Assembly: GCA_003159355.1 (NCBI GenBank)
Contig: PLPA01000191.1
Span: forward strand, 1-36,621
Length of the DNA stretch: 36,621 bases
Reading direction: 5' to 3'
From: Acidobacteriaceae bacterium
Lineage (GTDB): Bacteria; Acidobacteriota; Terriglobia; Terriglobales; Acidobacteriaceae
Each line of letters begins with the position of its first letter. Within the stretch, counting starts at the first letter, position 1. Positions 25,578-33,872 of the stretch are shown here, piece after piece. The notes under the pieces are model-generated. The model did not search any database. It had not been told where the DNA came from and saw nothing but the letters and a program-made list of their open reading frames with translations. Position numbers and translations under genes: made by a program.

Positions 25578-26417
25578 ATGCTTCATGTATCGAACATTGT
25601 CGTACAACTTCCGAATGGCAAGCGCCTTGTGGATCAGGTGAATTTCACGGTTGGGCGCGGCGAGTTTGTCGGGATTCTCGGATCAAGCGGGGCGGGCAAA
25701 TCGATGACGCTGCGATGCATTGTTGGACTTACCCGGCCCAACGAAGGCGAGATCAGCATTACTGGATGCAACGGCAAAACCTATCGCACAACCAATGTCA
25801 AAGCGCAAGAGCTACGCAGGGCGCGGCGTCACATCGGCTTCATCTTTCAGGGATCGAATCTGGTCAAGCGGCTGACGGTATTGGAAAACGTGATGCTGGG
25901 CCGCCTGGGGCACATCAGTCCCGTTCGCAGTTGGCTGCTGGGCTTCAAGGATGCGGAGGCGCGCGAAGCGATGGTGGCGCTGGACCGCGTGAAAATGGCC
26001 CACTGCGCCGCACGAATGGCAGGTTCACTGAGCGGCGGCGAGATGCAGCGCGTAGCCATTGCGCGCGCCATCCATCAGCGCCCGCTGATCTACCTGGCCG
26101 ATGAGCCGATCTCCAGTGTCGATCCGAGGAACGCCGATGCGATCATGTCGATTCTGCAGCCTCTCTCGCACGAGACGCCGGTGATCGGCGCTTTCCACCA
26201 ACCGGCAGCCGTAGCCAAGTATTGCACGCGCGCCATCGGCATTCGCACGGGCAAGATCGTGTACGACGGTCCGGCACAAATCGCGCCTCGTCAGTTGGAG
26301 TACATCTATGGCGAGTCCGACGGTGATTCAGCGTCGCTAGTTTGGGAATCAGACGCGCAGCCGCCATTGTTCAACTCAGGTGTCGAGGCAGTTTTGCATG
26401 AAGGAGTGACCGTCTAG
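25578..26417 (+). CDS. phnC: PhnC-like phosphonate ABC transporter ATPase
   Basis: GEFVGILGSSGAGKSMTLRCIVGLTRPNEGEI, RRHIGFIFQGSNLVKRLTVLENVMLGRLG, LSGGEMQRVAIARAIHQRPLIYLADEPISSVDP. Confidence 0.95.
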   Translation: MLHVSNIVVQLPNGKRLVDQVNFTVGRGEFVGILGSSGAGKSMTLRCIVGLTRPNEGEISITGCNGKTYRTTNVKAQELRRARRHIGFIFQGSNLVKRLTVLENVMLGRLGHISPVRSWLLGFKDAEAREAMVALDRVKMAHCAARMAGSLSGGEMQRVAIARAIHQRPLIYLADEPISSVDPRNADAIMSILQPLSHETPVIGAFHQPAAVAKYCTRAIGIRTGKIVYDGPAQIAPRQLEYIYGESDGDSASLVWESDAQPPLFNSGVEAVLHEGVTV

Positions 26418-27286
26418 TGGGTTCATCGAGCAAAGAGTTCTTTCGGCAGGAGCCTCCGATCCTGGATTCCAAGTTCCTGGATTGGAAGTTTCTGGAGTGG
26501 AAGAAAAGTATCGCTGGCCAACGCGGTAAGCAGGCCGTGATTGCTCTGGTGCTTGTATTGCTGGTAGCCCTGACGGCGTGGCGCTGCAATGTCGATGTGC
26601 AATCGTTCATAACAGGCATCAATAAAGGCTTTCCATTGGTGGGCATGTTCTTCCCCCCCGAGTGGAGCGGGATGGCGGACATGCTGCAACCGCTCGGTGT
26701 AACAACTGTGATGGCGATGGCCGCCACAATTCTGGGGATGTGTCTGTCTCTTCCTTGCGCGCTGGCTGCGTCCTCGAACATCGCTCCACCTGTGGTGCGC
26801 CAGGTGATGCGAGCCTTCATCGCGCTGGAGCGCGGCTTGCCGGAGATTGTGCAGATGCTGCTGCTCATCGCCATCTTCGGCCTGGGCGCGGTTCCCGGCC
26901 TGGTTGCGCTCTCCTTCAGCAGCATTGGCATGTTAGCCAAGCTGCTGGCCGACGCCATTGAGGAGATTGAACCGCAGATGCTCGAAGCGGTGGCGGGAAC
27001 CGGCGCCACTCGCTCACAGGTGATCCGCTATGCGGTCATTCCCCAGATTCTTCCCGCTCTCTTTGCCAATGGGTTGTTTCGCTTTGAATTCAACGTGCGC
27101 GCGGGCGTGATCCTGGGGGCCATCGGGGCGGGTGGGATCGGATATGTGATGATGACCGCGATGAATTCCATGGACTATCAAAAGGCCTGTATGGCCACGC
27201 TGCTGACGCTGACTCTGGTCTTCTTCTCGGAGCGCATCTCCGATTTCTGCCGGACTCGCATTCTGGATGGAGGAACGCCGCGATGA
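26417..27286 (+). CDS. phnE: PhnE-like permease 1
   Basis: TTVMAMAATILGMCLSLPCALAASS, RAFIALERGLPEIVQMLLLIAIFGLGAVPGLVAL, LLADAIEEIEPQMLEAVAGTGATRSQVIRYAVIPQILP, FEFNVRAGVILGAIGAGGIGY. GTG start overlaps phnC stop. Confidence 0.94.
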   Translation: MGSSSKEFFRQEPPILDSKFLDWKFLEWKKSIAGQRGKQAVIALVLVLLVALTAWRCNVDVQSFITGINKGFPLVGMFFPPEWSGMADMLQPLGVTTVMAMAATILGMCLSLPCALAASSNIAPPVVRQVMRAFIALERGLPEIVQMLLLIAIFGLGAVPGLVALSFSSIGMLAKLLADAIEEIEPQMLEAVAGTGATRSQVIRYAVIPQILPALFANGLFRFEFNVRAGVILGAIGAGGIGYVMMTAMNSMDYQKACMATLLTLTLVFFSERISDFCRTRILDGGTPR

Positions 27287-28107
27287 ATATCGAAGTGCCG
27301 GCCGGAGCGCTGCCCTCGCGAAAATTCCGCATGACGATTCTTTATCTGGCGGCGACCGCAGCAGCGATCTGCCTTCTGTTTACCTATCTGGACATGAGCC
27401 CTTCCAGCTTCGTCGTCGATTTTCGCTTCATCGTAGACCTGGTGCAGCAGATGTTTCCGCCTAACATCGCCCTCTTCTGGACCAAGAAAACGATATTCCT
27501 TTCGTTGATCGATACTCTCTCGATGGCCTTTCTGGGCACCGTCTGCGGCGGCGGCATCGCGTTGTTCCTGGCCTTCTTTGCTGCAACGAATACGACGCCG
27601 CACCCATTGGTGAGGCTTGCCGTGCGCACCTTGCTGGCCATGGAGCGCTCGATTCCGCAACTGATTGTCATTCTTGTGTTGTTGATTACCGTCGGCATCG
27701 GACCATTTGCGGGAGTGCTGACTCTGGTCATAGGATCGGTGGGAATGTACAGCAAATTCTTCGCCGACTCCATCGAACAAGCCGACAAAAACACGATGGA
27801 ATCAGTCGAGAGCTTGGGCAGTACGCGACTGCAGACCATTCGCTATGCCGTGTTGCCGCAGGTGATGCCGTCCTTCGTCGCCAATCTCTTCTACGCCTTC
27901 GATTACAACCTTCGCGCCGCCATTCCACTGGGCGTCTTCGGCGGTGGGGGCATCGGCTTCGAGCTGGCCTTTGCCAACGGCCTGCTGCATTACAAGGACG
28001 TGTTGGCATACACCATTCTGATCGTGGTGATGATTACGGCCATGGAACGCATCTCCGACTGGGTGCGCCGCAGCATCATCACACAACCGCAGCTTATTAC
28101 AAAATGA
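27283..28107 (+). CDS. phnE: PhnE-like permease 2
   Basis: TLSMAFLGTVCGGGIALFLAFFAATNTTP, RTLLAMERSIPQLIVILVLLITVGIGPFAGVL, FFADSIEQADKNTMESVESLGSTRLQTIRYAVLPQVMPSFVANLFYAFDYNLRAAIPLGVFGGGGIGFEL. ATGA overlap. Confidence 0.94.
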   Translation: MNIEVPAGALPSRKFRMTILYLAATAAAICLLFTYLDMSPSSFVVDFRFIVDLVQQMFPPNIALFWTKKTIFLSLIDTLSMAFLGTVCGGGIALFLAFFAATNTTPHPLVRLAVRTLLAMERSIPQLIVILVLLITVGIGPFAGVLTLVIGSVGMYSKFFADSIEQADKNTMESVESLGSTRLQTIRYAVLPQVMPSFVANLFYAFDYNLRAAIPLGVFGGGGIGFELAFANGLLHYKDVLAYTILIVVMITAMERISDWVRRSIITQPQLITK

Positions 28108-28134
28108 CCGAACGAAGAACAGGGAGACTGAAGA

Positions 28135-29346
28135 GTGATGATCGAGACAATTTTGACCAATGCCCGCATTGTTTGCCCCGATTGTGAGGTGAACGGGACG
28201 CTTGTTATCGAGGATGAATGCATCGTCGATATTCTTCCCCACAACCTTCCCGACGGAATCGATCTGCACGGCGCGATCCTCATCCCCGGCATTATCGATA
28301 TCCACACCGACTACCTGGAGCGCGAGATCAGCCCGCGTCCGAGCGCCAAGATTCCGCTTGAGCTGGCCCTGCACGTCATGGATCTGCGCGCCCTCAGTTG
28401 CGGCCTTACCACCGTGTCTACCGCCGCGCGCATCTCGGAAGAACGAGTCGGCGAGATGGGGTCATGGCGCGGAGACGGTCTGGCGCTGGCCAAGCAATTC
28501 GACGAGTTGATTCCGCAGATGCGCGCGAGGCACCGCATTCACCTGCGCTGGAGCCCCAACTTTGAACCGGTCGATGACATTCTCGATCAGTTGCTCCAAC
28601 TGAAGAGCGTCGCCAATCTTGTCTTCAACGACGATATGCCCGGCCAGCGCCAGTTCCGCGACATTGAGGCAATGTTAAAGCAGCACTCCACTCGCCAGGG
28701 AATCTCGATCGAGGCGGCGCGGCAGCGTATGCAAGAGCGCATAGAGAAGGCCGGCAAAGTGAACAACCGCATGGCGGTCAAGGCGCGTGTGGCTGGCAGA
28801 ATTCCTCTCGGAAGTCATGACGACACCACGGTCGAGCACGTGATTGAAGCATTCGAGTCGGGAGCCACTCTGAGCGAAATGCCTTGCTCCATCGAGGCCG
28901 CGCGCAAAGCGAAAGAACTTGGGATGATGGTCTGCATGGGCGCGCCCAACTACTATCGCGGCGGCTCGCACTGCGGAAATCTTTCTTGCCACGATGCGAT
29001 GGCGGAAAACCTGGTGGACATCATTTGCAGCGACTATCATTTTCCGTCTATGCTGGCGTGCGCCATTCGCATGGTGGAAGAAGGCATGACGCTTCCCGCG
29101 GCCATCAATCTGTTTACTCTGAATCCAGCAACGCACCTGGGGTTTGGCGACACTACCGGCAGCATCGAATTGGGCAAGCAGGCGGACCTGGTCGCCTTTC
29201 ATCCGCACAAGGGGTACGGTGATGTCGCCCGCGTCTGGGTCGGCGGCCAGGAACGCTATTCAGCGCTCAAGAATCGTCCTTCGTCGCATCCAGGAATGAA
29301 AGAGTCGCTCCAGCCGGAAGAAGATGCCGTCCCCGCTGGCCAATAG
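28135..29346 (+). CDS. phnM: PhnM-family amidohydrolase (divergent paralog 3)
   Basis: ILIPGIIDIHTDYLEREISPRPSAKIPLELALHVMDLRALSCGLTTV, RIHLRWSPNFEP, LVFNDDMPGQRQFRD, LGSHDDTTVEHV, GAPNYYRGGSHCGNLS. Confidence 0.9.
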   Translation: MMIETILTNARIVCPDCEVNGTLVIEDECIVDILPHNLPDGIDLHGAILIPGIIDIHTDYLEREISPRPSAKIPLELALHVMDLRALSCGLTTVSTAARISEERVGEMGSWRGDGLALAKQFDELIPQMRARHRIHLRWSPNFEPVDDILDQLLQLKSVANLVFNDDMPGQRQFRDIEAMLKQHSTRQGISIEAARQRMQERIEKAGKVNNRMAVKARVAGRIPLGSHDDTTVEHVIEAFESGATLSEMPCSIEAARKAKELGMMVCMGAPNYYRGGSHCGNLSCHDAMAENLVDIICSDYHFPSMLACAIRMVEEGMTLPAAINLFTLNPATHLGFGDTTGSIELGKQADLVAFHPHKGYGDVARVWVGGQERYSALKNRPSSHPGMKESLQPEEDAVPAGQ

Positions 29347-29367
29347 CAGCCGGCGCTGTCTAGGCAT

Positions 29368-29802
29368 TAGAGGATTCGCCTTTCCATCGCGCGGGCACTG
29401 CTTGCCAAGCCCCGCATCCTTATCCTCGACAAGGCCACAAATTCGCTCGACTCCGAGTCCGAAGCCATGATTCAGGACGGGCTGAACAAGCTGATGCGCA
29501 GGCGCACCATCTTTGTCATTGCTCATCGTCTCACAACGATTCGCCGCGCCGACCAGATTCTGGTTATCGAGGAAGGACGCATCATCGAACGCGGCAATCA
29601 CCGGCATCTCTATGCGCTCGGTGGCCGCTACTATGACCTCTATACCCGCCAGCACGGCCTCGAAACCAATCTCTTTCTCGCGCCAGGCGAGGGAGATGAC
29701 GAGGCAGATCGCAATCCAGACGAGAGAGTTGAAGCTGACTCGCCGGCAGAGGACGAACTGGTGCCAGTGATGATGAGCGGAACCAGGTCCGGTGCCCCCT
29801 GA
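29368..29802 (+). pseudogene. Truncated ABC exporter NBD C-terminus
   Basis: RIRLSIARALLAKPRILILDKATNSLDSESEAMIQDGLNKLMRRRTIFVIAHRLTTIRRADQILVIEEGRIIERG. Starts after an in-frame TAG; no TMD or Walker A; Walker B Glu replaced by Lys. Confidence 0.82.
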
Positions 29803-29917
29803 AATGAAAGCTCTGGAGGAGGTCAAAATCCCGATGGCAGGGTGTGTTCCATGCGTGGGCCGCCCGGCGAAATCTGTACCCGCGGATGTGAGACAAACTG
29901 ATATGAGAGGAGCAGAG

Positions 29918-30796
29918 ATGGCGCGTGCGGCGGTAGTGGGAGTGGGGGCGATCGGCGGGGTGCTGGCGGCGTTGCTTGATTCGACGGCACGGCATGAGAT
30001 TACCTTGTGTACGCGGCGGCCGTTGAAGGAGTTGACGGTGAAGACGCCGGATGGCGTGGTGAGGGTGAAGACTCGGAATTTGACCGACCCTGCACAGGCA
30101 GAAGCTGTTGACTGGGTGCTGGTAGCGAGCAAGGCGTACGACGCGGAGAGCACCGCGCAGTGGCTGCCAGGACTTACGGCGGATGGCGCGCCGGTGGCGG
30201 TGGCGCAGAACGGAGTGGAGCACCGGGAACGGTTTGCGCCGTGGGTGAAGCAGGAACAGCTTGTGCCCGTGGTGGTGCATATTTCCGTGGACCGGCAGGC
30301 AGATGGAACCATCTGGCAGCGCGGGCCGGCGCGGCTGACGGTGGAAGAGGGGCGGCTGGGACGGGAGTTTGCGGAGTTGTTCAGGGGGAGCAATTCGGAG
30401 GTTGTTGTTACGGAAGACTTCAAGACGGCGCTGTGGCGGAAGTTATGTGGGAACTCAACGGGGACGCTTTCCGTTCTGGCGAAGAAGCCGTTTTCGGCGT
30501 TCAAGCTGCGGGATGAGGCGCTGGCGCGGGTGGTGTTGGAGATGGCGCTCGAATGCGTGGCTGTGGGACGGGCGGAAGGCGCGCAATTGGATGACAGCAC
30601 CGCGCAACGCATAGCGGATGGAATCATGAGAGGAACTGGAGATCGAGCCAATTCGATGCTAGCGGACCGTCTCGCGGGTCGGCCGATGGAGATCGACGCG
30701 CGGAACGGGGTGATTGTTCGCCTGGGAGAAAGGCACGGTATTGCAACGCCCCTCAACCGCATGGCGGTAGCTCTGCTGCGGGCTGAGGGGTGTTGA
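29918..30796 (+). CDS. 2-dehydropantoate 2-reductase family protein
   Basis: AAVVGVGAIGGVLAALL Rossmann motif, LVASKAYDAESTAQWL, VAVAQNGVEHRE, ALWRKLCGNSTGTLSVL, ANSMLADRLAGRPMEIDARNGVIVRLGERHGIATPLNRMA. Confidence 0.9.
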   Translation: MARAAVVGVGAIGGVLAALLDSTARHEITLCTRRPLKELTVKTPDGVVRVKTRNLTDPAQAEAVDWVLVASKAYDAESTAQWLPGLTADGAPVAVAQNGVEHRERFAPWVKQEQLVPVVVHISVDRQADGTIWQRGPARLTVEEGRLGREFAELFRGSNSEVVVTEDFKTALWRKLCGNSTGTLSVLAKKPFSAFKLRDEALARVVLEMALECVAVGRAEGAQLDDSTAQRIADGIMRGTGDRANSMLADRLAGRPMEIDARNGVIVRLGERHGIATPLNRMAVALLRAEGC

Positions 30797-31806
30797 AGAA
30801 AGAAGACGGGCGGGGATATAGAGGAATGGTTGAATCTCAGCACACAGATCAGATTGGCTCCCGGTACATTCGCTTTGCAGAGAACGAAGCCCGCGGCCGC
30901 TCGCCGCTCTATGAGGAACTGGCTCTAGGTGTTGCAGGAGATCCATCGGTGCTTGAGTTTCTTGCCCAATTGCCCTACGCGAAGCAGCAACCTAACCTGC
31001 TGTTTGCGGCTGTACGCCACCTCTGTGACACTCCAAGGGACTGGGAAGACTTCCGCCGGTCGTTGGCGTCGCGGCCGGATGAAATCCGTGAAGTTATGTT
31101 GAAACGCCGCACACAAACCAATGAGCCTGCCCGATGCGCAACCTTGCTTCCATTGCTTGCGCTGCTTCCCCAGCCTTTGGCTCTTCTCGAAGTGGGAGCT
31201 TCTGCTGGTCTTTGCCTGATCCCGGATCGCTATTCCTACTGCTACAACGGCGTGGATGTGGAGCCGTCTTCGAACACGGACGCAGTGCCACCCAGATTCT
31301 CATGCACAACGAACCTCCAAACGCCGATCCCCAGGGCCAATGTCAAAATTGCATGGCGAATGGGCCTCGATCTCGAACCTGTCCGTGTCGAGAACGATGA
31401 ACAGGTTGCATGGCTGGATACTCTCGTCTGGCCTGGAGAAGAGAACCGCCTTGTTCTTCTGCGCCGAGCTTTGGACGTTGCTCGATGCGATCCTCCCATT
31501 GTCATTGAGGGAGACCTTCGAACGGATGTGCCACGCCTTGCGGCTCAGGCGGAAAAAGGCGCCACATTGGTCATCTTTCACAGCGCGGTTCTGGCCTACG
31601 TTTTGTCCGAGAAGGATCGAGCTGAATTTGCGCAGACGGTCGCTCACATTGGAGCAATTTGGATTGCCAACGAATCTCCCCGCCTCATTCCAGGTATCAC
31701 GGAACAGGCGTGTAACCAATGTTTACCGGGTGAGTTCTTGATCACCATGGATCGAAAGCCCATTGCCTGTAGCGATCCACATGGCAGGTCTCTGCGATGG
31801 TTGTGA
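30790..31806 (+). CDS. DUF2332 family protein
   Basis: RYIRFAENEARGRSPLYEELALGVAGDPSVLEFLAQLPYAKQQPNLLFAAVRHL and LLEVGASAGLCLIPDRYSYCY. Probable start MVESQH inside the ORF. Confidence 0.85.
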   Translation: MLKKEDGRGYRGMVESQHTDQIGSRYIRFAENEARGRSPLYEELALGVAGDPSVLEFLAQLPYAKQQPNLLFAAVRHLCDTPRDWEDFRRSLASRPDEIREVMLKRRTQTNEPARCATLLPLLALLPQPLALLEVGASAGLCLIPDRYSYCYNGVDVEPSSNTDAVPPRFSCTTNLQTPIPRANVKIAWRMGLDLEPVRVENDEQVAWLDTLVWPGEENRLVLLRRALDVARCDPPIVIEGDLRTDVPRLAAQAEKGATLVIFHSAVLAYVLSEKDRAEFAQTVAHIGAIWIANESPRLIPGITEQACNQCLPGEFLITMDRKPIACSDPHGRSLRWL

Positions 31807-31858
31807 AACTCCGGCAAAGCTGTTTCCTGCGATCAGGGCATTGACCCGCTCCAGGACT

Positions 31859-33223
31859 ATGATGTCAGGCGGTGTCCGGCCTGATGAGGAAGATATCTTG
31901 ATTCCCGCATTGCAAGCGCCACGCGATGAAACCGAGGAAATTCCTGCCTTGGTGGAACCGCACATCAACACCGGGGTCTCTCATGCCTGGCGCGCGCTGC
32001 GTCATCGCAACTTCCGGCTTTTCTTTGGCGGACAAAGTATTTCGTTGATTGGCTCGTGGATGACGCTGGTGGCCACCCGTTGGCTGGTTTACCGCCTTAC
32101 GGGGTCGGCGCTGCTCTTGGGAACGGTCGGCTTCGTGGGGCAGATCCCATCCTTTTTGCTTGCGCCTTTTGCGGGTGTTTGGATGGATCGTCTCGACCGT
32201 CGAAAGGTGCTTCTGTGGACTCAGACTCTATCCATGATACAGTCGCTGTTGCTGGCGGCCATGACGCTGTCAGGACGGATCACAATCCCTTGGTTGCTGG
32301 TTCTTAGCGCGATGCAGGGCATCATCAATGCATTCGATATGCCTGGACGGCAGGCCTTCATGGTGGAGATGCTGGAAGACCGGCGCGACTTGAGCAACGC
32401 CATCGCCATCAATTCGTCGATGGTGAATGCGACGCGGCTGATCGGCCCGTCGCTGGCCGGAATCTTGATTGCCGCCACCAACGAGGGATGGTGCTTTCTG
32501 ATTGATGGCTGTAGTTTCATTGCCGTAATCGCGTCCCTGTATTCGATGCGTCTGCGTGTCTCCACTGTGATGCGGATTCCTACGTCAACGCTTGCTGAAC
32601 TGAAAGTGGGCTGGACGTATGTGTCGGAGTCCATGCCGATCCGAACGATTCTGCTGCTCTTTGCCCTGATCAGCCTGATGGGTATGCCGTTTGTGGTGTT
32701 GATGCCCATCTTCGCGGTCCAGGTGCTGCATGGCGGTCCGAATACGCTGGGCTTTCTGATGGGCGCCATGGGGATTGGCGCGCTGGCATCGGCCTTGTCG
32801 TTGGCGGCGCGCAAGAGCGTGGTGGGACTGGTCAGGATGATTCCCATTGCAGCCGGTGTCTTTGGCCTGGGGCTGATTGGCTTCGGGCTTTCGCACGCGC
32901 TCTGGCTCTCTATGATCATGGCGCTGGTGGCGGGCATCGGCATGATGCAGGGCATGGCTGCCAGTAACACTATCATCCAAACCATCGTGAGCGAAGACAA
33001 GCGCGGGCGCGTAATGAGCTACTATGCAATGGCGTTGGTAGGCATGGCGCCGTTCGGCAGTCTGCTCGCTGGAACCATGGCGCACTCCATCGGAGCGCCA
33101 CGGACGGTGATTGCAAGTGGAGTTGTAATCCTGCTAGGCGGGGCATGGTTCGCTCTGCAATTGCCGGCGGTGAAGCGCGCAATCTGCCCGATTTATCGCA
33201 AGATGGGCATTTTGCCTGTATAA
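31859..33223 (+). CDS. MFS transporter (EntS-like)
   Basis: AWRALRHRNFRLFFGGQSISLIGSWMTLVATRWLVYRLTGSALLLGTVGFVGQIPSFLLAPFAGVWMDRLDRRKVLLWTQ, INAFDMPGRQAFMVEML. Confidence 0.93.
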   Translation: MMSGGVRPDEEDILIPALQAPRDETEEIPALVEPHINTGVSHAWRALRHRNFRLFFGGQSISLIGSWMTLVATRWLVYRLTGSALLLGTVGFVGQIPSFLLAPFAGVWMDRLDRRKVLLWTQTLSMIQSLLLAAMTLSGRITIPWLLVLSAMQGIINAFDMPGRQAFMVEMLEDRRDLSNAIAINSSMVNATRLIGPSLAGILIAATNEGWCFLIDGCSFIAVIASLYSMRLRVSTVMRIPTSTLAELKVGWTYVSESMPIRTILLLFALISLMGMPFVVLMPIFAVQVLHGGPNTLGFLMGAMGIGALASALSLAARKSVVGLVRMIPIAAGVFGLGLIGFGLSHALWLSMIMALVAGIGMMQGMAASNTIIQTIVSEDKRGRVMSYYAMALVGMAPFGSLLAGTMAHSIGAPRTVIASGVVILLGGAWFALQLPAVKRAICPIYRKMGILPV

Positions 33224-33590
33224 CAAAGAACACGGAAGACCAAACTTTTGTGACTTGATAGGCTTTGAGAACACAAAGGGCATTCTGTCCTGAGGAGGGA
33301 GTTTGCAACCGGCACCGTTGAATGGAAGCATATTCAGACCCAGCAACGGGAAGAGGTCAGGTATAAGTTTCAGAAATGGCTCATTGGGCACACCGCCTGA
33401 TTTGCATTTCACATTATCCAAAGAAATCCGCAGGTTTTCTGGTGATACTTATGGTGATACTTTGTACCGGACAATTGTGCGCCGTTTTGCAATATCATGC
33501 GAGATAATGTTCGGACTAAATATTATTTTTGTCAATGCTATACAAACATCATGCGACATTCTGCAATGTCTTGCAAAATCGCGATGATCA

Positions 33591-33648
33591 GACTTAAAAT
33601 CCGCAGACCGCAAGGCTGTGGGGGTTCAAGTCCCCCTCTGGGCACCAA
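33591..33648 (+). repeat. tRNA-Leu(TAA) 3' fragment, putative att site (right copy)
   Basis: GACTTAAAATCCGCAGACCGCAAGGCTGTGGGGGTTCAAGTCCCCCTCTGGGCACCAA; 56 of 58 bases match 909-966. The 5' strand of the anticodon stem is not restored upstream (ATCAGA). Confidence 0.85.
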
Positions 33649-33670
33649 CAAGACAAAAGACTTATATGCA

Positions 33671-33700
33671 AAATTGCCTCCCGTGAACGGGAGGCAATTT
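33671..33700. terminator. Strong hairpin AAATTGCCTCCCG-tgaa-CGGGAGGCAATTT
   Basis: 13-bp perfect stem and 4-nt loop, just downstream of the right tRNA fragment; the 3' arm is T-rich. Confidence 0.75.
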
Positions 33701-33872
33701 TCGTCTGATGCCTGTTTTGGTGCATGTTGTGTCAGGCAGTGCTTGTTGGCTGTACCAGACGTTCTGACGCTGATGCTGTAACCTCTGGGGAAAGGTGGCT
33801 ATAACGGGCCGATTTACTGATCGTCATGAGCAGGAGGTATCAAGAGTCGAATTCCATGGTCCATGGCTCAAA

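Noticed and set aside
26256-26270. TCGTGTACGACG as a fourth operator
   Set aside because: Lies inside phnC coding sequence and matches the palindrome imperfectly; likely chance.
29260-30843. 527-aa minus-strand ORF
   Set aside because: Antisense to the panE-like gene and the ABC fragment; composition is S/R/P-rich shadow ORF.
33591-33647. Functional tRNA-Leu gene (right copy)
   Set aside because: The 5' half and even the 5' side of the anticodon stem are absent.
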